A DNA stretch of 64,000 nt from an uncultured Nitrospirales bacterium (lineage in GTDB: Bacteria > Nitrospirota > Nitrospiria > Nitrospirales > UBA8639), in the NCBI GenBank assembly GCA_958295805.1, contig OY282373.1:839001-903000 (forward strand), written 5' to 3'. The position numbers and the translations under genes were made by a program. Shown piece by piece: positions 53,515 through 63,261 of the stretch (the first letter of the stretch is position 1; each line of letters opens with the position of its first letter). Under the pieces are notes generated by a model. That model saw only the letters and a program-made list of their open reading frames with translations, was not told the DNA's origin and made no database searches.

Positions 53515-53946
53515 GGAAGGATGAGAGGAGAGGGAGGGAGAAGGGGGATTCTCCTGCCCTTGAATCACTCTCACGTCATTCCCACGCACGCGGGATTTTC
53601 CTTCTGCTACGCGGCGGGGCGGCCTCGCACCGTGCATCCGGTTCGCGTTGGGCAATCCGTAGGGACACCCCCCCCGTGGTTGTCCGCCGGTCCTGTCAAC
53701 GTGAGGGTGAAATATTGCAATCTTTCGCGTGAATGAATAAAATGCCTCCTCTCTCTAAGCTATCATGGCGTGGGCCGTTGGCTAGGTGCGGGCAGGTTGC
53801 CCGGAGGGCGCCGCCGGTGAGGGGGCAACGGACGGCACAATCACAACTGTGGAATCGTGTCATTGATCTTTTGAGGCAAAGGCGGAATTCCATGGACGTG
53901 GAGAGACTTCAGACAACGACCAATGAACGTTTTCTGCGGAGTTCCA

Positions 53947-53996
53947 GGCAGCATGAGATGCTGCCCTACATTTGGAGGGTGCCATCTCATGGCGCC
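53947..53996. repeat. REP/BIME-like pair of hairpins
   Basis: Two hairpins lie head to head: GGCAGCAT-gag-ATGCTGCC (53947-53965) and GGTGCCAT-ctc-ATGGCGCC (53978-53996). Read outward, each is preceded by a tetranucleotide, GTAG on the minus strand and GGAG on the plus strand, and both share the core CATCTCATG. That is the organisation of REP doublets (BIMEs). They sit 43 bp upstream of the preferred autotransporter start. Confidence 0.6.
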
Positions 53997-54038
53997 TGTT
54001 TTCCTCTTCTGGCCCGAATGATGATGGGGGGGAAATCG

Positions 54039-57000
54039 ATGAGCCGCACTCTGGTGCGGGTTTTCCTGCTCGTCCTGGTTTTAGTCGCGGGAGTTTCGTC
54101 TTTCCCGCCGGAGGCTTCCGCCCAGTTGCCAAACCCGACATCGTGGACAAGCAGCGGGTTGACTTTTGACGTGGTCACAGCATCCCTCACAAGCACGACG
54201 AGTAGTGTTCAGACAGTCACGGTTCAAGCTCCTAACTCTCGGAATTGGAACTCGACCCGAATTGTGGCCTGCTCCTGGACGATGGTGGAACCTACCCCCG
54301 CGCGTTTTTCCACCACGCCGACCGGGTGCAGGATAATTAACGACAGGCCTAGCGTCACCGCAGTCACTCTTAACTCGAACATCACGCTGACCACGGCCGA
54401 GATATCCAACCGCGGGGTAGTCGTCTTAATAGCCGCATGGCAAGGCACCACCTCGATTTTTTTCTATTCGGAGTGGGTTCCGCTACCCGAGGCGATAGAT
54501 GTGAATCCGTCCACGGCACTCAATCTTACGGAGCAGGGAACGACGGGGACGTATAACGTGAAGCTCCGCACGCAGCCTTCGGGAAGCGTCAAGGTGCGAG
54601 TAGTGAGCAGCAACACGGCCGTCACGGTGAACGCGGGAACGACTGCGGATATTGATTTCAGCACAACCAACTGGAACACGACGCAGGCGGTGACGGTCAC
54701 GGCGGTGAACGACAGCGACCAGGATGACGAGACGGCGACGCTCACGTTTTCCACGGTGAACGCCAGCACTTCGGCCGACTACGACAACGTAGTGAACGTG
54801 ACGCGGACGGTGAACGTAGATGACAACGACGGGCCGCCCGGAATCGTGACGAGCGATGTGAGCGGGAGTGCCACGGAGGCCGGAGGGACGGCGACCTTCA
54901 CGGTGGTTCTCAACAGCGAGCCCACGGCGAACGTGACGATAGCGGTGAGCAGCGGGGACCCGACGGAGGGGACGGTGTTGCCGGCGTCGCTGACGTTCAC
55001 TTCGGGCAACTGGAACACGTCGAAGCCGGTGACGGTGACGGGCAAGGACGACGACGTGGACGATGGGGACGTGGACTACAATATCATCTTGGCTGCATCG
55101 AGCACGGACAACGATTACAATAACCGCAACGTGAACGTGCTGGTGACCACCACGGATGACGACGTCGCGGCGGTGACGGTGGACACGAACCTGACGATGC
55201 CGGGGGCGCAGGCCACGACGCTGAGCGTGACGGAAGGCGCGACGACGGCGACGTTCACGGTGCAACTTGCCACCGAGCCGACGGCGGCGGTCACGGTGGC
55301 GGTGGCGAGCCAGGATACGAGTGAGGGTACGGCGACGCCGGCGGCGCTGACGTTCACGGCGACGGACTGGCACACGGCGCAGACGGTGACGGTGACCGGC
55401 GCGGACGACAATCTCGTTGATGGGGACGAGACCTGGGCGGTGCGGGTCACCCCGTCAAGCAGCGACCTCAAATACAACACCCCCTTGCTCTCATACGTGG
55501 ACGTGGCGGTGACCACCACGGATGACGACGTCGCGGCGGTGACGGTGGACACGAACCTGACGATGCCGGGGGCGCAGGCCACGACGCTGAGCGTGACGGA
55601 AGGCGCGACGACGGCGACGTTCACGGTGCAACTTGCCACCGAGCCGACGGCGGCGGTCACGGTGACGGTGGCGAGCCAGGATACGAGTGAGGGCACGGCG
55701 ACGCCGGCGGCGCTGACCTTCACGGCGACGGACTGGCACACGGCGCAGCCGGTGACGGTGACCGGCGCGGACGACGATGTCGCCGATGGGCCCGTGACCT
55801 GGGCGGTGCGGGTCACCCCGTCAAGCGGCGACTCCAACTACAACACCCCCTCACTCTCCGTGGACGTGTCGGTGACCACCACGGACGACGACACCCCGGG
55901 GTTGGTGATTAACCGGGCCGAGTTGGCGCTGACGGAGGCGACGACGGACCCGGCGACGCACATGCAGACGTACACGGTGAAGCTAGCGAGCGAGCCGACG
56001 GCGGCCGTCACGGTGACGGTGACGGACGGCGACACCGGCGTGGTGACGGTCGCCCCGACCACCCTGATATTCATGGATGCCGACTGGGCCACGGCGCAGA
56101 CGGTGACGGTGACGGCGGCCGTGGACGACGACTACCTGCACGACCCGCCGGTCACGCTGACGCACACGGCGTCCGGGGCCAGCGAATACGATGTCATCCC
56201 GGCGGCCGAGCACCCGAGCGTGACCGTGACCGTGGAAGATAAGGAGCCGCCCACGCTTGGAGCAGGCACGAACATGGCCCGCTACAACGGGGTGGAGGTG
56301 ACGTTGAGAGCGCCCGACGCGCCGGGGGTGACGGTGACCCCGCCACGCACCGTGAGCGGGGCCGGTCTTCAAGCCATTGAGATAGAGATTGCGCTGGAGC
56401 CCGATCCCCCGGCGGTGGCGGCCGACGGCTCCGTGCAGGGGCTGGCCCTGTTCTCCTTGGGTCCCGTGGGGGCGCGCACGGTATTCGAGATCACGGTGCA
56501 GCTCCCAGACAGCGACACGGCCCTCACCGCCGCCCAACTCGCCGAGTTGCTGCCTGGGGAGGGGATAAAAATCTGCCTGCCGAGTGCTGAGTTGCAGGCC
56601 GAGGCGGAGAAGGTCGGGGAGATGTTGGAATTCCTGCATTACCATGACGGCGCGTGGAGAGTCGAAGAGATTGTGGAGCAGACGCCCGAGAAGGTGTGCG
56701 CCCAGTTGAAGACCTTTTCCCCTATGGCGTTGGCGTTTAAGAACCTGAAGCCGACGTTTAATCAGAAGACGGTGGAGCCGAAGACGTACTTCACGGGCCG
56801 GGCGGTGAAGAATGAGAAACTGCCGGAAGCCACGGGCGGGGATCCGCCGCTCCGCTACACGTTGGAACTGGCGCCGCTCGCCGGGTTGATCCACGAGCCC
56901 CCGGCGACCGGGGCGAGGCACGGCGGCACGATCACGGGCACGCCGACGAAGCCCACGGCCCGGCAGGAGTACACGCTGACCGCGACGGATAAGAACGGCG

Positions 57001-58760
57001 ATAAAGCGACCCTGCCGTTCACCATCGAAATCAAGCCCGACATTCAAAGCCGCGACTTAGCCCTGGTCCTGGCGGGCGTCGGCCGGACCTTGGCCAGCGA
57101 CGCCGTCGAGATTCTCGGCGGCCGCTTCGGGTCCTCCCCGGCGTCCCGCCTCCAAGTCACCCTAGGCGGCCAAGTCCTCCGCCTCACCAATCCCCCGGCG
57201 TCGCCCTCCCCCTCTTATCCTCCTCCCTCTCCCCTTGCGGGAGAGGGCCGGGGTGAGGGGGAAGTTCTCCGTAGTGAAGGGAGTCTTCTCCAAAGTGAAG
57301 CCCAAGAGTCCGCCACCCGCCCCGCCGGGTCCCCCAGCCCCTGGCAACAAGCCACCGGCCTGGCCCTCAGCGTGGCCCGCGCCCTAGGCGTCACCATCAA
57401 CACCCCTTCTCCGCATTCCCCCTCTCCCCTCGCGGGAGAGGGCCGGGGTGAGGGGGTCTTCTCCGGAGGTGAGGGAGGCTTCCTCCAAAATGAGACCAGC
57501 CGCCTGGGCCGCCTTCCCACCGACCTCAGACGAGGTACCACCACCTCAAGCCCCCTGGGCCTCCAGCCCGTCTCAGGCCGAGACCTCCTGGCCCGCAGCG
57601 CCTTCGAGTTGCCCTTGACCCGCACGGGGGACGCCGGCGTGCCCGCCTGGACCCTCTGGGGTCGCGGCTCCGCCGCGGGCTTCTCCGGCCAGCCCGAAGC
57701 CGACTTCAAGATGGACGGCACGCTCTACAGCGGCTACCTGGGCCTGGACTACCGGCCTCAAGCCACGGTGCTCCTGGGCTTGGCCGTGGCGCACAGCACC
57801 GGCGACGTGAGTTATGAGCGCACCGGGACGACGAAGGCCGGGGCGGACGTGAAGTTGACGAGCGTGCTGCCGTATGCGCACTGGCAACCACGTCCCGGGC
57901 TGGGCGTGTGGGGCCTGGCAGGCGCGGGCTGGGGCGAGATGGACCTGAAGCTGGTGGGCGACGCTCAGACGTACACCACGCGGCTGACCTCGTGGCTGGG
58001 CGCCGTGGGCGGGCGGCAAGCCCTGACCACGTGGCAGGGGATTGACTTGGCCGCGAAGACGGATGCGTTCCTGACGACGGTACGGGCGGCGGGCACGACG
58101 GAGGTGCCGGAGGCGCAGGGGCACGCGCAGCGGATGCGGCTCTTGGTGGAAGGCCGGACCGCGGTGGACGTCTCCTCTGTGTCACGGCTGGAGCCGCGCC
58201 TGGAATTGGGCGGCCGGTGGGACAACGGCACCGCGGAGCAGGGCCTCGGCGCGGAACTGGGCGGCGGGGTGGCGTATACGCGGACGGATTGGGGGTTGAG
58301 CGTCGACGCGCAGGGGCGGTATCTGCTGCTGCACGAGGACGGGGCGTTTGAGGACTGGGGGGCGAGTATGAGTGTGCGGCTGGATCCGGGTGCCGCGGGC
58401 GAAGGCGCGTATCTGACGGTGGCGCCGGTGTGGGGGCAAGCGGCCAGCGGGGTGGCGCAACTCTGGGGCACGGCCCCGGTGTTGCCGCAAGGCAGCAGCA
58501 CATCGCGGCCCGCCGCTGGCTGGCAGCCGGGCAGTTTGGGAGTGGACGTGGGCTACGGCGTGGCGTTGGCGGACGGGCGCGGCTTGGTGACTCCGTATGG
58601 CGGCCTGGCGCTGGCGAGGGCCGGGACGTCGCGCTATCGGCTGGGGAGCCGTTTAGCGTTGAGTGGGTTGCTGGACGTGACTCTTGAGGGTGAACGAGCA
58701 GAACAGCCCGGGCAGAAACCCGCGCACGGTGTCTCGGTTCGGTTGGGGTGGCAGTGGTAG
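54039..58760 (+). CDS. Large autotransporter-like protein with Calx-beta repeats and in-frame palindromes
   Basis: This protein has 1573 aa from the ATG at 54039 (MSRTLVRVFLLVLVLVAG, signal peptide ending near ASAQ). The frame is open to 53733, but that part crosses REP hairpins. Order: unique N-terminal domain; five Calx-beta-like units (about 54480-56250), units 3 and 4 near-identical (366-bp period); a ZU5/CUB-like segment; an He_PIG-type Ig domain (YTLTATDKNGDKATLPFTIE); the linker VLAGVGRTLASDAVEILGGR; and an autotransporter barrel ending SVRLGWQW. Two palindromic repeats inside the linker (57225-57247 and 57420-57442) are read in the same frame as PSPLAGEGRGEG. The Thr-rich repeat domains are plausible Ca2+ or ligand-binding adhesin parts. 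Confidence 0.82.
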   Translation: MSRTLVRVFLLVLVLVAGVSSFPPEASAQLPNPTSWTSSGLTFDVVTASLTSTTSSVQTVTVQAPNSRNWNSTRIVACSWTMVEPTPARFSTTPTGCRIINDRPSVTAVTLNSNITLTTAEISNRGVVVLIAAWQGTTSIFFYSEWVPLPEAIDVNPSTALNLTEQGTTGTYNVKLRTQPSGSVKVRVVSSNTAVTVNAGTTADIDFSTTNWNTTQAVTVTAVNDSDQDDETATLTFSTVNASTSADYDNVVNVTRTVNVDDNDGPPGIVTSDVSGSATEAGGTATFTVVLNSEPTANVTIAVSSGDPTEGTVLPASLTFTSGNWNTSKPVTVTGKDDDVDDGDVDYNIILAASSTDNDYNNRNVNVLVTTTDDDVAAVTVDTNLTMPGAQATTLSVTEGATTATFTVQLATEPTAAVTVAVASQDTSEGTATPAALTFTATDWHTAQTVTVTGADDNLVDGDETWAVRVTPSSSDLKYNTPLLSYVDVAVTTTDDDVAAVTVDTNLTMPGAQATTLSVTEGATTATFTVQLATEPTAAVTVTVASQDTSEGTATPAALTFTATDWHTAQPVTVTGADDDVADGPVTWAVRVTPSSGDSNYNTPSLSVDVSVTTTDDDTPGLVINRAELALTEATTDPATHMQTYTVKLASEPTAAVTVTVTDGDTGVVTVAPTTLIFMDADWATAQTVTVTAAVDDDYLHDPPVTLTHTASGASEYDVIPAAEHPSVTVTVEDKEPPTLGAGTNMARYNGVEVTLRAPDAPGVTVTPPRTVSGAGLQAIEIEIALEPDPPAVAADGSVQGLALFSLGPVGARTVFEITVQLPDSDTALTAAQLAELLPGEGIKICLPSAELQAEAEKVGEMLEFLHYHDGAWRVEEIVEQTPEKVCAQLKTFSPMALAFKNLKPTFNQKTVEPKTYFTGRAVKNEKLPEATGGDPPLRYTLELAPLAGLIHEPPATGARHGGTITGTPTKPTARQEYTLTATDKNGDKATLPFTIEIKPDIQSRDLALVLAGVGRTLASDAVEILGGRFGSSPASRLQVTLGGQVLRLTNPPASPSPSYPPPSPLAGEGRGEGEVLRSEGSLLQSEAQESATRPAGSPSPWQQATGLALSVARALGVTINTPSPHSPSPLAGEGRGEGVFSGGEGGFLQNETSRLGRLPTDLRRGTTTSSPLGLQPVSGRDLLARSAFELPLTRTGDAGVPAWTLWGRGSAAGFSGQPEADFKMDGTLYSGYLGLDYRPQATVLLGLAVAHSTGDVSYERTGTTKAGADVKLTSVLPYAHWQPRPGLGVWGLAGAGWGEMDLKLVGDAQTYTTRLTSWLGAVGGRQALTTWQGIDLAAKTDAFLTTVRAAGTTEVPEAQGHAQRMRLLVEGRTAVDVSSVSRLEPRLELGGRWDNGTAEQGLGAELGGGVAYTRTDWGLSVDAQGRYLLLHEDGAFEDWGASMSVRLDPGAAGEGAYLTVAPVWGQAASGVAQLWGTAPVLPQGSSTSRPAAGWQPGSLGVDVGYGVALADGRGLVTPYGGLALARAGTSRYRLGSRLALSGLLDVTLEGERAEQPGQKPAHGVSVRLGWQW
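55145..55876 (+). repeat. Two tandem 366-bp Calx-beta units
   Basis: The tract starting gaccaccacggatgacgacg at 55145 repeats at 55511, and a shortened start recurs at about 55871. Each unit encodes 122 residues beginning VAAVTVDTNL and ending TTDDD. The near-identity shows recent expansion or gene conversion within the gene. Confidence 0.85.
57225..57247 (-). repeat. Palindromic repeat inside coding sequence, 1
   Basis: Arms CCCTCTCCC / GGGAGAGGG with loop cttgc, followed by ccggggtgaggggg. It is the intergenic hairpin family in reverse orientation, in frame within the autotransporter gene. Confidence 0.85.
57420..57442 (-). repeat. Palindromic repeat inside coding sequence, 2
   Basis: Arms CCCTCTCCC / GGGAGAGGG with loop ctcgc, then ccggggtgaggggg. 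It has the same orientation and reading frame as the copy at 57225, 195 bp away (a multiple of three). Confidence 0.85.
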
Positions 58761-58940
58761 TTGGAACATCCTGGGAGCCGAGCCCCCTCACCCCCGCCCT
58801 CTCCCGCAAGGGGAGAGGGAGCTAGGCAACCGCGCACGGTGTCTCGGTTTGGTTGGGGTGGCAGTGGTAGTTGGAACATCCCGGGAGCCGAGACCCCTCA
58901 CCCCGGCCCTCTCCCTCAAGGGGAGAGGGAGGAAGAAGGG
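58721..58940 (+). repeat. 110-bp tandem duplication of gene 3' end plus hairpin
   Basis: The tract starting cgcgcacggtgtctcggtt occurs at 58721 and 58831. Each unit covers the last codons and stop of the autotransporter gene, then ttggaacatc and a CCCTCTCCC / GGGAGAGGG hairpin (58797-58819 and 58907-58929). The second unit is untranslated. Confidence 0.85.
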
Positions 58941-59265
58941 GATCGGGAAGGAAGAGGGCCTTCCCTCCATTGTGACTCACCCGCCTGTCATTCTCCCCCC
59001 TCTGTCATCCTGAGCGTAGCGAAGGATATGCAGTTTGCCTCCTTCTTTTTTCCCCTTGTTTTTTCCGGGTACTGCCTCAGCTCAGATTCTTCGCTACGCT
59101 CAGAATGACAGGGTGAGGGTAACGTATTCGGGCGGATGGGGGCAGGAGGGCGGGGTGTTGCTCAGGATGATGGGGGGCAAAGGGCTCGGGGGCAGGGCGA
59201 GGAGTGGGGCCGCGGTTGTATCCATGAGTATTTTTGCAGGTGCAGGAAGTATCTTGATTCAGGGT
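58941..59265. other. Intergenic region before parC 3' end, with inverted repeat
   Basis: The sequence tgtcatcctgagcgtagcga (59003-59026, plus strand) faces its inverted counterpart ending cgctcagaatgaca (59085-59110), 58 bp apart. They belong to the same family as the elements at 53051 and 53386. No gene was seen. The foldback may act as a terminator for both converging genes. Confidence 0.6.
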
Positions 59266-61728
59266 TCAGCCGCCGTTTTTGGGATTTTCGGGGTCCAGCA
59301 CCGGCAGTTCGACCGGAAGGGCGTCGGCTCCTTTCAGCGTTCCGCGCTTAAAGAGCGGATGGCCCTTGCCGCCGCGTCGGACGGGTTGGTACTTCTTGAT
59401 GGAAATCGGGACCGTTCCTCCTTCCTGTTTCAGGACCACCAGTCGGTCATCCTTGTGATACAACACGCGGGCAGCCAGCAGGCGATCGGTCGCGTCCAGT
59501 TTCATGACGGTCACCCCTCGTCCGGGTCCGGAGAGGAGCCCCACTTCTTCGACGTTGCACAGCAGCACGCGGCCGCGTTGGGAGGCCACGGCGAGGATGG
59601 GCGCGTGGGAGGAGAAGCGTCGCACGTCCACGCCGATGACTTCTTCACCCTCTCGGAGTTTCATGAATTTTCGACCCAGTCGCGTTGAGGGGTCCTTGAA
59701 GGGAGCTAATGCAACGCGTACCCCCATGCCGGCCGAGGAGACAGCCGTCACCTCGCCCAGGGAGACGGAGCCATCGCCCCCTGGTTCCGGCCGATCGAAC
59801 AGAGGAAGTGCCGGCGTCGCGGCGCGTTGCCGTTCCGACTCTTTGATGCTCCCTTCGTGGCTTAGGGCGGATGGTGGGGAATAACATCTGGGGTCTAAGC
59901 TGACGGCGGCGACGATGCGTTCGCCGTCTTTGAATTTAAACAATTTTTGCGCGGGGTCTCCGTAGCCGCTTCGAGCCGGCGGGACGTCGCCGATGCGCAT
60001 GGTATAGGCGCTGCCGAAATTTGAAAAGCAGACCATGGTATCCAGCGTGCTCCCGATTAAGGCGGTGAGCAGGCCGTCGCCTTCCCGGAGCCGCGTTTTC
60101 GACAAGTCTTTCACGAGACCGACGCGGCGAATCCATCCATCCGTAGAAATGGTGACGACGGCGTCTTCTTTAACGATGTACGCCTCGGGGTCGAATGCAA
60201 CTTCTTCGGGGGGGCGGCGTCCGATTCTGGTCCGTCGTTTGTCGCCATACGTTTCGGCAAGTTCCCGGAGTTCCTCCTGCACGGTCTGCCATAATTGCTT
60301 CTTTGAAGCGAGGAGCGCCCGAAGGGCGTTCGCTTGTTGTTGTTTGTCGGTCAACTCATCCAGCATCTTGTTGATCTCGGCGCGGGAGAGTTTATAGATC
60401 GGGGTCTCCAGAATGGCGTTGGTTTGTACGTCGTCAAGGTGAAAGCGGCGTTGCAGCGTTTCGGCCGCGTCGGCCTTGCCGTCGCTCCGGCGAATGATGG
60501 TCAGGACCTGGTCCAGCGCGTCGAAAATGGTTTTGAATCCGGACAGGACGTGAAGGCGGTGCTCCAGAATGCGCAGATCATGGGCAAACCGGCGCGTGAC
60601 CGTTTCAAAGCGAAAGTCGATGAACCGTTCAAGCACGTCTTTCAGGTTGAGGCATTGCGGTCGTGCGGTTGTCGCCTCCGTCGCGGGAATCAAACACGTG
60701 AGATTGACGGCAAAATTATGCTGAAGCGGCGTGTGTTTGAAGAGATACGCCATGGCCAGGTTGGGATCGGCACCCGTTTGGAGTTCCAACACGATGCGCA
60801 CGTCGGTGGTGGATTCGTCGCGGACGTCAACCAACTGCGGGACTTTTTTGGCGGTAATGATCTCGCCGATGCGTTCGACAATCGTGGCTTTATCCACGGT
60901 AAAGGGGATGGAGAGAATCGTGATTTCGGTTTTGCCGCGCGCCTGCGGGACCACGGTGAATTCTCCTCGCACGCGAATCGACCCTTGGCCGGTTTCATAA
61001 ATTCCCCGAATCTCGGCTCGGGTGTTCAGAATTTCTCCCCCCGTGGGAAAATCCGGGCCTTTGATCGATTTCAGGAGATCGGCCACGGAAACCGTGCGGT
61101 CGTTGATCAGGGCCATCGCGGCGTCAATCACTTCCCTGAGGTTATGAGGGGGGACGTTGGTGGCCATGCCCACGGCAATGCCGGTGGACCCGTTGACGAG
61201 GAGGTTGGGAAACCGTGCGGGCAGCACCAGCGGTTCTTCGGCTTTGCCGTCGTAATTTGCCTGAAAGTCCACCGTGTCTTTCTCAAGTTCATTCAGCAGT
61301 TCCAGCGCGACGGCGGTGAGTTTGGCCTCGGTGTATCGATAGGCCGCGGGCGGGTCGCCGTCCAGGCTCCCGAAGTTGCCGTGTCCATCCACGAGGGGAG
61401 CACGGAGTGACCACCACTGGGCCATCCGAGCCATGGCGTCGTAGACCGCGGAATCGCCGTGGGGGTGCCATTCCCCAATCACGGCCCCCACGACTTTCGC
61501 GCTTTTAATGGGGGGGCGGTCAGGCAACAACCGGTGGTTGTGAAACATAGAGAAGAGAATGCGTCGTTGAACGGGCTTGAGTCCGTCCCGCACGTCGGGC
61601 AAGGCCCGAGCGGTAATGACCGACAACGCATAGTTCAGGTACCGCTGCCGCGTCGTGTGATCAAGCGGCACCGTGGTGATTCGTTCCTGGACGGCCTGGG
61701 GTGACGAGCGGGATCGGGATCGTGCCAT
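59266..61728 (-). CDS. parC: DNA topoisomerase IV subunit A (ParC) / GyrA family
   Basis: This 820-aa breakage-reunion subunit has the catalytic tyrosine in [10 protein letters not shown] (Tyr132). The quinolone-determining region [13 protein letters not shown] has Ser93 and Asp97 at the usual positions. A coiled-coil tower and C-terminal beta-pinwheel blades with weak GyrA-box character follow (favouring ParC). The M23 peptidase gene lies 12 bp upstream of its start, so the two may be cotranscribed. Its partner ParE is at 48559-50490. Confidence 0.85.
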   Translation of the reverse strand: MARSRSRSSPQAVQERITTVPLDHTTRQRYLNYALSVITARALPDVRDGLKPVQRRILFSMFHNHRLLPDRPPIKSAKVVGAVIGEWHPHGDSAVYDAMARMAQWWSLRAPLVDGHGNFGSLDGDPPAAYRYTEAKLTAVALELLNELEKDTVDFQANYDGKAEEPLVLPARFPNLLVNGSTGIAVGMATNVPPHNLREVIDAAMALINDRTVSVADLLKSIKGPDFPTGGEILNTRAEIRGIYETGQGSIRVRGEFTVVPQARGKTEITILSIPFTVDKATIVERIGEIITAKKVPQLVDVRDESTTDVRIVLELQTGADPNLAMAYLFKHTPLQHNFAVNLTCLIPATEATTARPQCLNLKDVLERFIDFRFETVTRRFAHDLRILEHRLHVLSGFKTIFDALDQVLTIIRRSDGKADAAETLQRRFHLDDVQTNAILETPIYKLSRAEINKMLDELTDKQQQANALRALLASKKQLWQTVQEELRELAETYGDKRRTRIGRRPPEEVAFDPEAYIVKEDAVVTISTDGWIRRVGLVKDLSKTRLREGDGLLTALIGSTLDTMVCFSNFGSAYTMRIGDVPPARSGYGDPAQKLFKFKDGERIVAAVSLDPRCYSPPSALSHEGSIKESERQRAATPALPLFDRPEPGGDGSVSLGEVTAVSSAGMGVRVALAPFKDPSTRLGRKFMKLREGEEVIGVDVRRFSSHAPILAVASQRGRVLLCNVEEVGLLSGPGRGVTVMKLDATDRLLAARVLYHKDDRLVVLKQEGGTVPISIKKYQPVRRGGKGHPLFKRGTLKGADALPVELPVLDPENPKNGG

Positions 61729-61740
61729 CAGAACCGTCTT

Positions 61741-63198
61741 CTACAGTTTTGGCTGTGGGGCATCGGGAAGCGGGGCTGGGCCCATCTGGTCTGGAAGGGA
61801 TGAGGACGGCTCAACGGCTTCGTCTTTTTGGAGGAGGTGACTGACGTGGGTTTGTACCCATTGCGGATCCCACCATTCCAGGGGATTGACCTGGACGCCG
61901 TGCAGCAGCAGACTGAAATGCAGATGATCGCCGCCGGCCAAGCCCGTCATGCCTGATTTCCCGATGACGTAACCTTTGACCACATCCTCCCCTTTTTGCG
62001 CGTTGATGGAGGACAAATGGGCGTATAAGGACTGAAGCCCATACCCGTGATCGATCACAACGGTGTTGCCGTAAATGCCGAAATCCTCCGACAGCACGAC
62101 GGTTCCATCATTGGCGGCTTCCACCGGGTAGTGGGCGGTGACCGCCAGATCGAACCCGAGATGATCCTGCGTGTCCACGACCTTGCCGCGATACACGTAG
62201 TGGCGTCGGTCCGCGAAGGCCGCGTTGACTTGGGAACGGGATAATTGGACAAAGGCGCCCTTCCACATGAACTCGGGGCGGCTGCCCAGGGCAAGGGCTT
62301 TGAGCTGGTCGGCGTTTTTGTGTCGCAGCACGTGATTGACCTGGAGAAAGTTTTGAAGCGGATCGGCCCGCTTATCAAGGTCAGGCGTCCGGGCGATGAT
62401 GGGTCGAACGGTTTGCTCAATGAATCGATCGGTCACGGTCACGTTTCGCGTTCGCCATTGTCGCGGAATGATCTGCACGTGGACCTGCCGTTCGCTCTGA
62501 TTGCCAAGGCCGTCGTCTGCAACGAGGCGAATCGGAGTCGAGGGCGGCGCGTCGTGAGGAAACGCAAAAAGGGAAAACGCACGAAATTCTTCCTCAGGAC
62601 GTCGATATCCCGGGAAAAACGCGTCGCCGACCTGGATGCCGGACCGTTTGGCATCTTCAGAAACGTGGTAGAACACGACTCCGGTTCCACCTTGTGACAC
62701 GGGCAACGGTTTCGATGCGACGTCCAATTTCGGGGGCGTAAATTTTACCGTCACGTCTTGTTCGATTGTTGACTGATTCCCCTCGAACAATCCCCGCCAC
62801 GAATGGTCTCGGGCCGACACGATCAGTTTAGCCGGGCCTCGCCGTTTGGGAACGGCGTCGTCTCCATAGGGGACCATGGTCAGGTCGAAGGCGTGCCGGG
62901 TGCCGCCTTCCAGGGACAGGAAGCCTTGTGAGGGGAACCGTTCGTCGGCAAGGGTGTAACGTTCGAGGTTCTGGACGAGGTGGACGGTTATTCCCCGGAG
63001 GCCCGTTTCTTCGTCCTCCACGTGGAGCGTCAACGGCGTCGCCGGACCGACCAGGGTGAACGGGGTGGCCAACGTGATACGGGGAGGACTGTCGTCTCCC
63101 CATCGATACGTGCCGACCAAGGTGAGATAGAAGAGAATGATTGCCAAGGCAATCAAATAGAGCAGGCTTTTTGTTTTCACTCTTAGGGTCAATAACAA
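61741..63198 (-). CDS. Membrane-anchored M23 (LytM) peptidase
   Basis: This 485-aa protein has an N-terminal signal anchor (LLYLIALAIILFYLTLVG). A long periplasmic region has Ig-like strands. The C-terminal M23 metallopeptidase domain has the zinc/catalytic set HLGFD, LYAHLSSI and DHLHFSLLLHG (about residues 345-455). Such enzymes cut peptidoglycan cross-links or activate amidases. The metal ligands look complete, unlike degenerate EnvC-type domains. It ends in a Pro-rich tail (PLPDAPQPKL). Confidence 0.85.
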   Translation of the reverse strand: MLLTLRVKTKSLLYLIALAIILFYLTLVGTYRWGDDSPPRITLATPFTLVGPATPLTLHVEDEETGLRGITVHLVQNLERYTLADERFPSQGFLSLEGGTRHAFDLTMVPYGDDAVPKRRGPAKLIVSARDHSWRGLFEGNQSTIEQDVTVKFTPPKLDVASKPLPVSQGGTGVVFYHVSEDAKRSGIQVGDAFFPGYRRPEEEFRAFSLFAFPHDAPPSTPIRLVADDGLGNQSERQVHVQIIPRQWRTRNVTVTDRFIEQTVRPIIARTPDLDKRADPLQNFLQVNHVLRHKNADQLKALALGSRPEFMWKGAFVQLSRSQVNAAFADRRHYVYRGKVVDTQDHLGFDLAVTAHYPVEAANDGTVVLSEDFGIYGNTVVIDHGYGLQSLYAHLSSINAQKGEDVVKGYVIGKSGMTGLAGGDHLHFSLLLHGVQVNPLEWWDPQWVQTHVSHLLQKDEAVEPSSSLPDQMGPAPLPDAPQPKL

Positions 63199-63261
63199 GA
63201 TCAGACGATTCCGTCAACTTTCGCCTCGACGTCATGAAATTTTCCGGGAGAAGGGACGCCA

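Larger units (their letters stand above)
52599..53732. other. Repeat-rich intergenic region
   Basis: No gene was seen. 52741-52805 is an imperfect copy of 48402-48466. 52805-52960 is purine-rich with irregular repeats of aggacagagaaagg. From about 53000 the sequence is a mosaic of short palindromic elements, listed separately. Long open frames here are produced by repeat composition (for example CHSERSEESR translations). Confidence 0.7.

Noticed and set aside
53098-53736. Overlapping ORFs of 90-119 aa on both strands
   Set aside because: They are translations of palindromic repeats (for example CHSERSEESR, PLTPPLSRKGRG), a well-known annotation artefact.
54483-57047. Long minus-strand frames opposite the Calx-beta repeats
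   Set aside because: They are Arg/His-rich reading shadows of repetitive GC-rich coding sequence with no ribosome sites or recognisable domains.
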